64,000 nt of DNA from Bagarius yarrelli. Its lineage: Eukaryota > Chordata > Actinopteri > Siluriformes > Sisoridae. Within the stretch, counting starts at the first letter, position 1. Every line of letters starts with the position of its first letter. Below, piece by piece: positions 43,070 to 56,374 of this stretch. The translations under genes were made by a program, and so were the position numbers. The DNA lies in the NCBI GenBank assembly GCA_005784505.1, contig VCAZ01000276.1, positions 110,646 through 174,645 of the forward strand. The letters are read 5' to 3'. The notes under the pieces are model-generated. The model did no database searches. It was not told the DNA's origin and saw nothing but the letters and a program-made list of their open reading frames with translations.

Positions 43070-44990
43070 GTGAAAAGAGTGTCAGACAGGGTAATGAGTT
43101 AGAAATTGAACGGCTGATGGTGAATGTTGTAAGTGGTTGTGCCCCACAAGTAGGTTGTAAGTTAGAAGAGAAAGAGAGGTTCTGTAGGATGGTGGTGTGT
43201 AGGATGAAGATGTTGGTCTGGAAGAAGAAGAGATCAAAGGTAAAGAGGAAAAGTGGTGGAACCTGAAAAAGGAAAAATACTGTGAAGAATTTAGACAGGA
43301 GTTAAAACAGGCTCTGGGGAGTCAGTTAGTGGTTTTTAGATGAATGGCAGCTGAAGAGAGAGAGAGAGAGAGAAACTACAGCAGAAGTGATCAGGGAAAC
43401 AGGGAGAAAGGTGCTAGGTTGTGGTCATATGGAAGGAGGAAAGAAGATAAGGAGACTTGGTGGTGGAATGAGAAAGGTGCGGAGAGTGTACAGAGAAGAT
43501 GGAAGGAGTGCTTTGAAGTGTGGGGATGAATGAGAAAAATGAAAGGGGGGGAAAGGGTAGAAAGAGAAAACAATGTGGTTAGGATGGCTTTGAAAGGAAG
43601 GAAAGGAGGAAAGACGGTTGGACCTGATGAGAAACTGGTGGAGGTGTGGAACATGTCTAGAAAAGGCAGCAGTGAATTTTTTTTACTAGATTGTTTAACA
43701 GGAGTAAGAAGATGCATAAGGAATGGAGCAGGAATGTGATGGTGCCTATCTTTAAGAACAACGGTGATGTGCAGAGTTGCAACAACTACAGAGGCATAAA
43801 GCTGATGAGTCATCCAATGAAGGTATGAGAAAGTCAAGAATAGCAGAGAAGTATGTCAGGGTGGTGCAGGATATGTATGAGAGGAGCAGGACAGTGGTGA
43901 GGTGTGCAGTAGGTCAGACAAAGGAGTTCAAATTGTCTGAAAAAAAAATTCAGTGCATCAGGGATCAGCTCTGAGCCCCTTCTTGCTTGCTGTGGTAATA
44001 GATCAGTTGACAGACGAGGTCAGACAGGAATCTACTTGGACAATGATGTTTGCAGATGACTTTGTGATCTGTAGTGAGAGCAGGGAGCAGGTGGAGGAAA
44101 ACCTGGAGAGGTGGAGGTTTGCTCTGGAGAGAAGAGGAATAAAAGTCAGTCATAGCAAGACAAAGTACATTTGATTGAATAAAAGGGAGGGAAGTGGAAC
44201 AGTGAGATTACAGGGTGAAGAGGTAAAGAAGGTACAGGAGTTTAAGTACTTGGGGGTCGACAGTCCAGAGCAATGGAGGCAGGTTGGAATGGGTGAAAAA
44301 ACATGTCAGCAGTGATGTGTGACAGGAGAATATCAGCTAGAATCAAGGGGAAGGTGTATAAGACCGTGGTGAGACCAGTATGATGTATGGTTTAGAGACA
44401 GTGGTAAGACAGCTATGATGTATGGTTTAGAGACAGTGGTGAGACCAGCTATGATGTATGGTTTAGAGACAGTGGTGAGACAGCTATGATGTATGGTTTA
44501 GAGACAGTGGTGAGACAGCTATGATGTATGGTTTTTTAGAGACAGTGGTGAGACTGCTCTGATGATGGTTTAGAGACAGTGGTGCTGAGAGAGAGACAGG
44601 TGGCAAGGCTGTAAGTAGCAGAGCTGAAGATGTTGAGGCTTTCTTTGGGAGTAATGAGATTGGACAAGATTAGGAACGAGTTCAGGGGGATGGCTCATGT
44701 TAGATGTTTTGGGAAGAAAGTCAGGGAAGCCAGGTTAAGCTGGGTTGGACATGTCCCAGAGGAGGAGGGATAGTGAATATGTTGGTAGGAGGATTGTTAG
44801 AAATAAAGCTACCAGGCAGAAGGTAAAGAGGAGGACCAGAGAGGAGGTATATGGATGCGATAAATGAGGACATGAAGTTATTAGTGTGTGTGAGTGAAGT
44901 GGATGTAGAGAATAGGGTTGAGGCGGAGACAGATTTATTCGCTGTGGAGACCCCTAAAAGGGAACAGCCCGAAAGGAGAAGAAGAGTATA
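43070..44990 (+). mobile_element. RTE-like LINE, degenerate
   Basis: Plus strand: endonuclease end (LEIERLMVNVVSGCAPQVG near 43105), a linker, RT pieces QGSALSPFLLAVVIDQLTDE and WTMMFADDFVICSESREQVE with the FADD box (44055), then a C-terminal region (TVVRPAMMYGLETVV-like near 44370; LRWFGHV-like AKLSWVGHVPEE near 44735). The 3' end GGAGACCCCTAAAAGGGAAC is typical of RTE elements in fish, followed by a TATAA repeat. Many frameshifts and a tandem expansion at 44380-44595 make it inactive. Confidence 0.85.
44380..44595. repeat. 35-bp tandem expansion inside the RTE element
   Basis: Six copies starting at 44380, 44415, 44451, 44486, 44521 and about 44558, each containing ATGATGTATGGTTTAGAGAC plus AGTGGTGAGAC. 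The unit encodes the Met-Met-Tyr-Gly-Leu-Glu-Thr motif of the LINE C-terminus, so the array grew from LINE coding sequence. Confidence 0.92.
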
Positions 44991-45190
44991 ATATAATATA
45001 ATATAATATAATATAATATAATATAATTTGTGTGGGGTCCTGTGATGGACTGGTGACCTGTCCAGGGTGTCCCCCTCCTGCCTTTTACCCTTTTAGAGAT
45101 GACTGGAATAGACTCCAGCAGATCCCTGTGACCCCGAGTTAGGGAATAAACGGGTAGAGAAGAGATAATAAATGATAAATAATATAATAT
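44985..45190. repeat. TATAA repeat and LINE/SINE 3'-tail-like sequence
   Basis: (TATAA)n at 44986-45027, then GATGGACTGGTGACCTGTCC and CTCCAGCAGATCCCTGTGAC, a phrase common to the 3' end of fish non-LTR elements. Only this tail is present. Confidence 0.6.
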
Positions 45191-45465
45191 AATTGATGAT
45201 CTGTGAGTTGATTATCGGATTGGTTGCTTGGTCACTCTTTCCTTTTTTTGTAGGATTACATGAAAACAAGTGAAGCGCGTAAATAAAAAAAAAGAAAAAT
45301 AATAAAAGACACACCTGCTGCTTTAACCCTTCCATTTTTTTCTCCCAGTCACATGACCTGAGAGTAAAGATAAAGTTCTGAAAACTCAGTTTGAAGACTG
45401 ACGAGTTTCCTCTGGTTGATCTTACATCCAGATGGTGTTCATGCTCTAATAACTGATCATAATCT

Positions 45466-45570
45466 TATCAGAAGGTTGTGAGTTTTTAAATCTCAAAACT
45501 GTTTACTGCTGGGCCCCTGAGCAAGGCTCCTCAACCACTCAGCTGTATAATTGAGATCAACACCTGAAAC
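45466..45570 (+). mobile_element. SINE fragment
   Basis: GTTGTGAGTTTTTAAATCTC (B-box-like), then CTGGGCCCCTGAGCAAGGCT and CAACCACTCAGCTGTATAAT. It resembles the body of the SINE at 48992. Confidence 0.55.
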
Positions 45571-45719
45571 ACTTTTGAATAATGATGTTAATTATTTACA
45601 CCGAAAATCAATTAAATTAAAATGTTTAATAAATAAAATTCATACGTTAAACACAGAAACTTCCATTAAACTGAACACAGGACGTGTTTATGACGGTGAT
45701 TAGTTCAGAATCTGGCAAC

Positions 45720-46865
<1,146 letters not shown>

Positions 46866-47783
46866 ATGGAGGCGGTCACGCGGCCGATTTTCCAGCCTCA
46901 TCCGGGACTGCAGCAGACTCTGAAACAGTTCCATCTCAGTTCCATGAGCTCGCTCGGCGGTCCTGCGGCTTTTTCCGCGCGCTGGCAGCACGAGGTGTTC
47001 GGGAAGGACGGAGAGGAACTGGAGCGCGCGGCGGCGGCGTCTGTGGCAGCGGCTGCTGCGGCCGCGGCGGCGCACGTGCCCCCGCCGAGGCCGCCGCCGG
47101 TGCTTCCGGTGCCGCTGTTCATGGCGAGTGACCGGAGCACGGAGCGCTGTGAGACGCTGTTGGAGGGTGAGAGCATCTCGTGCTTCGTGGTCGGCGGTGA
47201 GAAGCGCTTGTGTTTACCGCAGATCCTCAACACGGTGTTGCGCGACTTTTCACTGCAGCAGATCAACGCCGTGTGTGACGAGCTGCACATCTACTGCTCG
47301 CGCTGCACCGCCGAACAGCTGGAGATCCTGAAGGTCGTGGGGATCCTGCCGTTCTCCGCGCCCTCGTGCGGCCTCATCACCAAAACTGATGCCGAGCGCC
47401 TGTGCAACGCGCTTGTGAGGGCAGGTGCGCGCTCCCGGGGCGCCAAGGAGCTCGAGGTGAAGGGCTTCAGGGTGTATCACGAGTGTTTCGGAAAGTGTTC
47501 GGGGATCTTTGTGCCAGAGTTGTACACGAGCCCCGGTGCCGAGTGTATTCAGTGCGCGGAGTGTGGACTCATGCACGCGCCACACAAGTTCGTGGTGCAC
47601 GGACACAAATGTCTGGAGAATCGAACTTGTCACTGGGGCTTTGACTCGGCCAACTGGAGATCCTACATCCTCCTGAGTCCTGAATACGGAGAGAAGCACG
47701 AGAACAACAAGCTGGAGGCGCTGCTGCAGTCGATGAAGGACAGATTCCATTTCACCAACAAGTACAAGAGGAGATCTTCAGCG
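46866..47783 (+). CDS. ski: ski exon 1: SKI N-terminus, DHD and SMAD4-binding domain
   Basis: SKI is a nuclear co-repressor that binds SMAD2/3 and SMAD4 and blocks TGF-beta target transcription. The exon holds the R-SMAD-binding N-terminus (FQPHPGLQQTLKQFHLSSMS, near residues 10-30), an Ala tract (57-70), a Pro-rich stretch, the Ski/Sno/Dac homology domain (about 90-190, with SCFVVGGEKRLCLPQILNTV) and the SAND-like SMAD4-binding domain (about 200-300, with CIQCAECGLM and ENRTCHWGFDSANW). It ends YKRRSSA at donor GTGAGT (47784), phase 0, as human exon 1 ends after YKRR. Two ATGs lie at 46863 and 46866. The second has A at -3 and G at +4 and matches the human MEA start, so it is preferred. Later exons (coiled coil) are outside the window. 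Confidence 0.96.
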
Positions 47784-47789
47784 GTGAGT

Positions 47790-47821
<32 letters not shown>

Positions 47822-48047
47822 GAGGGTCAAAGTCACTGCTGAAACCTGCACAACTTCCTGGATTTTCAGCTTTAAGCCTCTTCTCTCTGACCTGCTGCAC
47901 TTTCTGTATCAGGTGTGTCACATGACCCTCCCATGTCTGATCAGACAGATGTGAAGTGTACTGAGAGTGTCAACATTCAGAACGGGGGGGGCGGTGTTAG
48001 TTAGTTATCTCGGATGTTGTGAAGTTAAATATAAATAATAAAAATAA

Positions 48048-48292
48048 ATATTTGACTGTATTGTCATTGTTGAAGGTACGTGTACAGAGCCAATGAAATG
48101 CATTTTTCACATATCCCATCTTAGTAAGTTGGGGTCAGAGCGCAGGATCAGCTATGATACAGCGCCCCTGGAGCAGGAGGGGTTAAGGGTCTGCTCAAGG
48201 ACCCAACGGTGGGGCTTGAACCCAGGTGTTTCTGGTGTTCAGATTAACAACTCAGCACCTTAACCATTTGAGCCACTACTGCCCCAGATGTG
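48048..48292 (-). mobile_element. tRNA-derived SINE (second family)
   Basis: Minus strand: GTAGTGGCTCAAATGGTTAA (A box), GGGTTCAAGCCCCACCGTTG (B box), body CTCCAGGGGCGCTGTATCAT and CTGCGCTCTGACCCCAACTT, tail GAAAAATGCATTTCATTGGC. I recognise it as a SINE type common in catfish and other otophysans, but this is memory, not a search. Confidence 0.82.
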
Positions 48293-48991
48293 CTCCAAGC
48301 CCCTTTCCCAACTCCCTGCTTAGAGTCTTAAAATGGCTGAAGATTTTCTGAAAACATTAACTGGAGCAGAACTATAGTTTTTGAGACAGGGTGCAGACGT
48401 GTGTGTGTGTGTGTTTGGGAGTTGCACAGACTTCATACACACCTCCTAATAAGGCTCTATCACACCCCTTAAAGCTCCATAAAGCTGTTAGTTGGTCATT
48501 ACAGGCATGCTTTGATTGGCCTCATCACACACACACACACACAGGCGCACACACAGTTACATTTTAGCATCAGAGTTTGTGTTTTGTATTTTTTTTTTTT
48601 CATCCTGTGTGTGTTTGTGTGCGTGGTGGGGGTTGGTATGTCTTTCTTTGTTTGGGGAAAACTGATAAGAACCCCCACTACACACACACACACACACAGA
48701 CACACACACACACACACACTCAAACACAGATTGGTCATTTGCATGAACTGTTCTACTTGAAAAGTGCTGATGATGCAAGAATTAGAGCATTGTCTCTCAC
48801 ACACACACACACACACACACTTCTCATTATTTGCCCCAAATTAAAGTGTGTGTAAAGGCAGTTGTTGAGTGTGAGAATCAGAAAAAATTGTACCTTAGTT
48901 AAATTATTGAGTATTAAAGATTAAAGACTTGAGTAACAGATCTAAAGATTAAAGTAACAGTATTAATGATTAAAGTAACCGTGTTAATGCT

Positions 48992-49182
48992 TAGTGGGGA
49001 AGTGGTGGCTCAGGGTTAAGGTGGTGGTCTACCAACTTGAAGATTGTGGGTTTGATTCCCAGCTCCACCAAGCCACCACTGTTGGGCCTCTGAGCAAGGC
49101 ACTTAATCCCTAATTGCTCACTTGTAGAAATGAGATAAATGTAATTTGCTCTGGATAAAAAACATCTGCTGTAAATGATTAT
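48992..49182 (+). mobile_element. tRNA-derived SINE with L2-type tail
   Basis: Plus strand: GAAGTGGTGGCTCAGGGTTA (A box), GGGTTTGATTCCCAGCTCC (B box), CTGAGCAAGGCACTTAATCC, tail GCTCTGGATAAAAAACATCT plus GCTGTAAATG. Same family as 17822-17996. Confidence 0.82.
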
Positions 49183-49358
49183 TAAGTAACAGTATTAATA
49201 ATTAAAGTAATGTTCTTTAATTAAGAGAAATAAAGTCTGAATGATTAGATAATTTGTTACTTTGGATTTGATCAAATAAGGATAAAATTCTGAATCCAGA
49301 AAAAATTCTAACATTCAGTAGTCAATAAAATCCCCAGAAATAAAGAGTTAAAAGCAGC

Positions 49359-49396
<38 letters not shown>

Positions 49397-49409
49397 TTTT
49401 ATAGTGCCC

Positions 49410-50230
49410 ATAGGTACAGAATTGCTCTAACCCTAACCCTTATCCTGAAAACTCACTGTAAGTTTTTTCTCTGGTTAAAGATGAAATCCTGATAACTTTA
49501 ACCCTAAACCCTAAGACCAACCCTAAAACCCTACCCCAACCCTTAAACAACCCTACCCCTTAACCCTAAAAAAACTTATCCCAACCCCTAACACCAACCC
49601 AATCCTAACCCTAACACCAACTCAACCCTAAACTCTAACCCAAACCCTAACACCAACCAAATCCTAAACCTAACCCCTAACACCAACCCAACGCAACCCC
49701 TAACATCAACTCTAAACCCTACCCCAACCCTTAAACTAACCCCTACCCCTCAACCCTAAACTTATCCCAAACCCCTAACACCAACCCAACGCAACCCTAA
49801 CATCAACTCTAAAACCTACCCAACCCTTAAAACTAACACCCGAACCCCTACCCTTAACCCCTTAACCCTTAAACTTATTCTCCCACCAACCCTAACACCA
49901 ACCCAACGCAACCCCTAACATCAACTCTAAACCCTACCCCAACCCTTAATCTAACCCCTACCCTTACCCTAAACTTATCCCAACCCCTAACACCAACCCA
50001 ACGCCAAACCTAACATCCAACTAAACCTACCCCAACCCTTAAACTACCCTGTACCATTAAACCCTAAACTTATCCAACCCCTAACACCCAACCCAACGCA
50101 CCCCTAACATCAACTCTTAAAAACTACCCAACCCTAAACCTAACCCAAACCCCTAACACCAACTCGACCCTAAACCTAAAACCCAACCCAACTTCAAACA
50201 CCAAAACCCTAAACCCTAAACCCTAACTTA
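49410..50230. repeat. CCCTAA-like degenerate array
   Basis: About 800 bp of CCCTAA-rich sequence with an irregular longer unit (CTAACACCAACCCAACGCAA, then CCCCTAACATCAACTCTAAA). It resembles an interstitial telomere tract that has been re-amplified as a minisatellite of about 85-100 bp. Confidence 0.85.
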
Positions 50231-50740
50231 TGAACTTCAGACAGAACATGATGAACAGTAAATTATTCAAACTACAGTTACATCATCAATTTAAATATTA
50301 TAGGAGGAACGACAAACTGTAGAGAAATAAAAAGTGAATGAATAAAATAAAAGAAAATCCAGTTTAACAGACACTCCAAAAATCTACTTAAGTAAATATA
50401 ATTTTACTACACACATCTGGTTTACACACAACTGTTAACCTGTGTGTGTGTGTGAGTGGGTGAATATATAATTACAGAAATATAATAATAATATAATAAA
50501 ATTTAATCTAATCAGTCTTAAAGGATAATTATTTATATTTAATTACATAGGAATATAAAATAACTCTAAACTCTAATCTCTACATTTCAACATTATTTTT
50601 AAATTAGCAAATAAAATCAAATTGTGTGTGGTGTGTGTGTGTGTGTGTGTGTGTGTATAAGAGAGACTAGAAACGAGATAAACCAGACATGATGGGACAG
50701 TGGATTAGAGTGTGTAATTGTGTAACCACGTGATGCTGGT

Positions 50741-50780
<40 letters not shown>

Positions 50781-50854
50781 GTAATTACTGTGTGTCTGTC
50801 TGAGACAAGAACTATTTAGGGAGAATATTGAGTCGTTTCTCATGTGTGTCTGGC

Positions 50855-50859
50855 AACTA

Positions 50860-50904
<45 letters not shown>

Positions 50905-51050
50905 TTATCTACTCTCTCTCTCTGTCTGTCTGTCTTTCTATCTTGTCTCTGTCTCTGTGTCTGTCTCTCTTCTCTGTCTGTCTCTCTTTATCTATCTCTG
51001 TCTCTTTCTCTGTTGTCTCTTCTCTATCTCTGTCTGTCTGTCTCTCTCTG
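50855..51050. repeat. CTCTCTGT microsatellite
   Basis: Pyrimidine-rich (CT)n with GT and TATCT interruptions. A similar tract is at 53120-53395. Ser/Leu frames through both are artefacts. Confidence 0.9.
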
Positions 51051-51999
51051 ATAGTGGTAAAGAAACTGTACTTGCCTAAGGAGTCACAGACATCGCTGTG
51101 CCTCAGGTTCATTTGTGTGTGTGTGAAATAGGAAGTGGTCTAAAGACAGGATGTTCAGTGTTTCTCTACTGTCTGGTGTTCAGTCTCCCTGTTTCCCATT
51201 ATGCACCGTAGCTCTGAGAGGGAAATGTCCTCCACAGCCTGCGTGGTGTTAAAACATCTGCACAACAACATCACACACCTTACTGCAGATAAACAGCTTT
51301 GTGGGACACACCCTCTTCCTCACACACTCCCAGTGAGAACCAAGAACCTCATGAGGAACCCTCACCACTGGGGGACACGACTCAGAGTCAGGAACCTGAA
51401 GAAACCAGAACTCATCACTCGCAATCAGAAATACTAGAACAGATAACATACAGGAAGTGTAAGATCAGAGCACGGGGAAAGATCGGACGACTGGAATCAG
51501 AGACATCGAGGACATGTTACCAAGAGATGACTCGCATTGGAATGAGTTCTAGTTCTGGTTTCTCTGGAGGTTCTTTTGATTTACTTTATTAAGATGGAGT
51601 TCAATGCTGTCTGAAGGGTAGAACAGAATCCTCTGGATTTCAGGAGGGGTGAGGTTCAGTGCCCACTCTGCTGGGTTCTGGGAGGTGGTGATACCTGCGT
51701 GAGGCGTGATATGGCGCTGATGATTATACACCTGGTTAAGGGATGCGATACGGACACACGCGGTGCAGGATAAAGATTCAACCATAAAGCATGACAGTTT
51801 CCACTGAAGTGAGGACAGGAGTGTTCTCAGTCCTGATTAAGTGCAGCAGACAGAGACAGGGCGTGCCAGACGCCAGTGCAGAATGTGTGTGTGTGTGTGT
51901 GTGTGTGTGTTGGGTGAATTGTGAAAGCAGTATTTCAGCTTTAGCAATCGTCATTCTGAGTGGAGGTGTTGAATGGGAGCACCACATTCTCAATCTCAC

Positions 52000-52560
52000 T
52001 GTCACTCACACACACACACACAAACACGCACACACACACACACACGCACATGTGCTGAGTCGGTGTGTTTTACTTCCAGACATTTCAAAGTTTTTATGCG
52101 GAACTTTTTTTCAGCTGACTGGTGTTTTTTGAATCCGTGTAGCTTTTTCCCAGTATTTACCCCCACCCTATAACCCCCCCACACACACACACCCTGGAGT
52201 ATTATGGGATATCTGGTGTGGAGTGGAGTATTATGGGATATCTGGTGTGGAGTGGAGGATGCTGGTAGAGGAAGTGGAATCCCTTGGGGGATATTGGGTA
52301 TGTCCTGTTTTCATATCTTAGGTACATCAAACCCTTTCCCCTCCCCCGCCCTAAAACACAGGAGAAAGAAACCCCCCCCCACACACACACCACTGCCCCC
52401 ACACACACACTGCCAGTCAGATCCGTGGTGCATATCAATAGCTGAAGCGAAAAAGTCTGCTGTGCATCTTCCTCTAGTTTTTTTTTCTCTCTGAAGCTCA
52501 GATTCAGAAAACACACACACACACCACACACACACACACACACCACACACACACATTTAA
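52000..52560. repeat. CA microsatellites and a short 38-bp duplication
   Basis: CA tracts at 52007-52048, 52379-52412 and 52511-52556. TATTATGGGATATCTGGTGT plus GGAGTGGAG occurs twice, at 52200 and 52229. No gene. Confidence 0.6.
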
Positions 52561-53002
52561 TGACATTTAATGAATTTTCACGTACATATTGTCAATCATT
52601 GCAAAAGCTAAATAACACAAACACTTAGAGAGAGAGAAAGAGTGTTGTGTGTCTGTGTGGTGTGTGTGTGTGTGTGGTGTGTGTGTGTTATCTCTCACAT
52701 TGCCATCTGTCCTATAGGAAACAAATGAAAGTGTCTGATTGGCCAGACAAACTGAATGGAGTCAGGATTGTTGGGAAGGGTCATACACACACTAACAACA
52801 CACAATCCCCCACCACCACACACACACAACACACACCCACACACTAAAGAGCAGTCTGCTTCAACACAATAAGAATGATGTCTGGCTGACGCAGCAAAAA
52901 TGATAATAGAACACACACGCACACACATCCATTCATCCATTCATCCATTCATCATCACAGAAATAGATTTAATTAATAATACAGATGACATAAATGTTGA
53001 CA

Positions 53003-53050
<48 letters not shown>

Positions 53051-53169
53051 GTTTGGGTTGTTTTTGTTATTTTCTCCTGTTTATTATTCAAATGATTTCT
53101 GTGTTGAGTGGCTCTCTGCTCTCATTTTCTCTCTCTATTTCTTTCTGTCTCTTTCTCTCTCTGTGTCTT

Positions 53170-53224
<55 letters not shown>

Positions 53225-53474
53225 CCTTTCTCTGTCTCTTTCTCTCTCTGTGTCTCTGTCTCTCTCTATCTCCATCTCTCTCTTTTTCTCTGTCTCTCTC
53301 TCTTTCTCTCTGTCTCTTTCTCTCTGTCTCTCTCTCTCTTTCTCTCTCTCTGTCTTCCTCTTTTTGTCTGTCTGTCTGTCTGTCTGTGTCTCAGTCCATC
53401 AGTGTTCCCATCTGTTAGAACGCAGCTAATTGAAAAAGCATAGTGGCGCCTAGAATATCCGAAAGTGCCTCACT

Positions 53475-53516
<42 letters not shown>

Positions 53517-53689
53517 CGAATGAATTTAGTAAGTGGTGTGATCGATGGAGTTGTGTGCTGTCTGACGCCCGGGATAATTAACGCTGACTTTTTAAATTTG
53601 TGCTCAGGACGAATTTCACATCTCAGTTTCATTCTACAGGACACGACCTTCAAATTCACCCCCAACACAATGTGTGTGTGTTTGTGTGA

Positions 53690-54345
53690 GACTGTGTGTG
53701 TGTGTGTTAGTGTTTATTATGTTAGTGTGTTATTATAAAGTGTGTTAGTGTGTTGGTGTGTTAGTGTAAAGTGTGTTAGTGTGTTGGTGTGTTAGTATTA
53801 AGTGTGTTAGTATTAAATGTGTTAGTAAATAGAGTGTTAGTGTGTTAGTATAAAGTGTGTTAGTGTGTTGGTGTTGTTATTGTGCTATTAATGTGTGCTA
53901 GGTTGTAAACGTGTGTGTTAGTGTGTTGGTGTGTTAGTATTAAGTGTGCTAGTGTAAAGTGTGTTAGTGTGTTGGTGTGTTAGTATTAAGTGTGCTAGTG
54001 TAAAGTGTGTTAGTGTGTTGGTGTGTTAGTATTAAGTGTGCTAGTGTAAAGTGTGTTAGTGTGTTGGTGTGTTAGTATTAAGTGTGCTAGTGTAAAGTGT
54101 GTTGTGTGTTGGTGTGGTTAGTATTAAGTGTAAAAAAAGTAAAAAAAAAAAACCCACCTCACTCTATCCAACAGGTTGTTGTTGTTGTTACACTGATTTG
54201 TTTGAGCTGTTTAATGACGTTACTTGATGCTGTAAATGTAAATGTAAGTATGTTAGTGTGTTAGTGTGTTAGTGTGTTAGTATTAAGTGTGTTAGTAAAA
54301 AGAGTGTTAGTGTGTTAGTTAGTATAAAGTGTTGTTAGTGTGTGG
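53690..54345. repeat. 46-bp GTGTTAGTGTGTTGG minisatellite
   Basis: Unit of about 46 bp made of GTGTGTTAGTGTGTTGGTGT, GTTAGTATTAAGTGTGCTAG and TGTAAA, with four near-perfect copies at 53914-54100. A 140-bp non-repeat piece at 54140-54245 interrupts it. Confidence 0.9.
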
Positions 54346-54349
54346 TGTG

Positions 54350-55215
54350 TTAGTATTCCCTGGGTATTTCTGGGGGTATTTCAGTAATACCCTAGGTCAA
54401 ATACCCATTTGGGTATTTGTTCCTAGTGGGGTATTTGTTCCTAGGGTATTTCTGGGGGGGGGTATTTTGTTCCTAGGGTATTTCTGGGGGTATTTTTGGG
54501 GATTGTAGGGGTATTGGTTCCTAGGGATTTCTGGGGGTATTTTAGTGGGTATTTGTTCCTAGGGTATTTCTGGGGGTATTTTAGTGGGTATTTGTTCCTA
54601 GGGTATTTCTGGGAGGGTATTTTTGGGGTATTTCTAGTGGGTATTTGTTCCTAGGGGATTTCTAGGGGGGGTATTGGTTTATTTTCTAGGGGTTGGGTAT
54701 TTCTGTGGGGGGGTATTTGGGTATTTCTTATTTTTAGTGGGTAGGGTATTTTCTGGGGGTATTTGTTCCTAGGGTATTTCTGGGGGTATTTAGTGGGTAT
54801 TTTGTTCCTAGGGTAGTGGGTATTTTGTGGGTTATTTGTTCCTAGGGTATTTCTGGGGGTATTTAGTGGGTATTGGTATTTGTTCCTAGGTATTCTGGGG
54901 GTATTTGTTCCTCGGGTATTTCTGGGGGGTATTTTAGTGGGTGGGTATTTGTTCCTATTGTTTGGGTATTTCTGGGGGTATTTTAGTAGGGTATTTGTTC
55001 CTAGGGTATTTCTGGGGGGTATTTGTTCCTAGGGTATTCTGGGGGGTATTTTAGAGAGTGGTATTTGTTCCTAGGGTATTTCTGGGGGTATTTCAGTGGG
55101 TATTTGTTCCTAGGGTATTTCTGGGGGTATTTCAGTGGGTATTTGTTCCTAGGGTATTTCTGGGGGTATTTTAGGGGGTATTTGTTCCTAGGGTATTTCT
55201 GGATTTCTTTATTCT
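54350..55215. repeat. 39-bp G-rich minisatellite
   Basis: About 22 copies of GGTATTTCTGGGGGTATTTT, AGTGGGTATTTGTTCCTAG. Runs of 5-9 G occur in each unit on the plus strand, so G-quadruplex formation is possible. Confidence 0.92.
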
Positions 55216-55285
55216 TCAGTTTGGGGTTTGATCAGTGTTTCTCTGCTGCATTATTATAATGTTTATTATTAACAACAACAACAAC

Positions 55286-55330
55286 AATCGCTAGAATGAA
55301 TGAATGAATGAATGAATGAATGAATGGAAG
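55286..55330. repeat. (GAAT)n microsatellite
   Basis: Nine or so GAAT units, followed by unique sequence and, at 55455-55514, a (CA)30 tract. Confidence 0.9.
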
Positions 55331-55453
55331 GAATGTGTGAGATTCTGCTGCACTGTGGGAACAAAAGCGCTCACATCTCAGCCAATCAGGAGCTTCAGAA
55401 AAATATCAGATCAGTTTACGGAAAAACAGATTTGTCTTGAGTGAGAAAGAATA

Positions 55454-55518
<65 letters not shown>

Positions 55519-55572
55519 TATTATAGTACCTTCCCAAATTACCCACAGTGTACCAACATCTACAGCCAAAAG

Positions 55573-55614
<42 letters not shown>

Positions 55615-56050
55615 CAATTTGTGTGTTCTAGCTGTCCTGCAGTGGATGTGTGTCCAGTTTTTCCTCCCCCTTTTGTGTCTGATTTTGTGTGTGTGGTGTG
55701 TGTGTGTGTGTGTGTGTGTGTAAAGAATGAAATGATAGTTGATATAGTTGTAATGAAGGTGAATGAGCTTTTCTGTCGATGATGTAAGATTTATTTCTCT
55801 TACACACTTTATTACTGTAAACAAGTTTAAGGTTCAGGTGTTTTTATAAGTGTGTGTGTGGTGTGTGTGTGTGTGTGGATTTTAGGACAGCAGTTTTAAT
55901 AGTTTCTGAGTAAATAATGAGTCGTGGGTTGGAGTGTGTGATAATGACAGTAATGTAACGTTAATAACACACAGGAAGTCACACTGAACCGTCTCTGGGA
56001 CTGCACTATTAACAACACACTTAATTACTCCTAAAGGCAGGCTTTAAACC

Positions 56051-56107
56051 TGACCCAGTGCTGACCTGGCGATGACCCCGTGATGACCCGGCGATGACCC
56101 CTGGTCA
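56051..56107. promoter_or_regulatory. Five-fold DR5 retinoic-acid-response-like array
   Basis: TGACCC at 56051, TGACCT at 56062, TGACCC at 56073, 56084 and 56095: five half-sites in the same direction, each 5 bp apart (11-bp pitch), followed by an inverted GGTCA at 56103-56107. On the minus strand these are RGGTCA half-sites in DR5 spacing, the classic RAR/RXR geometry. It lies in ski intron 1. It is also formally an 11-bp minisatellite, so function is inference. Confidence 0.6.
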
Positions 56108-56225
56108 TGAAGCTGCATTTGGTGTCGTTAAAGTAAAGCGTCTTGTCTTGATGACTTTTCAAGATAGCACCCAGACTTTTTGTTAACCCCTCATAAAAGT
56201 TTACAGTGGTACAGACCATTAACCC

Positions 56226-56259
<34 letters not shown>

Positions 56260-56374
56260 GAGCTGTTCCACACCACAGCATTAGGGTCATGACCTTTATA
56301 AGGCTGTTGTGGGTGATACACACACACAGTGCATTCTGGGTAATGCTGAGTATTATGCAGAGCTGAATTCAGCA

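Noticed and set aside
47784..47954. Read-through of ski exon 1 into THTHTH and to a stop at 47952
   Set aside because: GTGAGT donor at 47784, then a CA microsatellite; human exon 1 ends at the same place.
52204..52552. Frames around the CA-rich 52-kb stretch
   Set aside because: Cys/Val or His/Thr microsatellite translations with no conserved motif.
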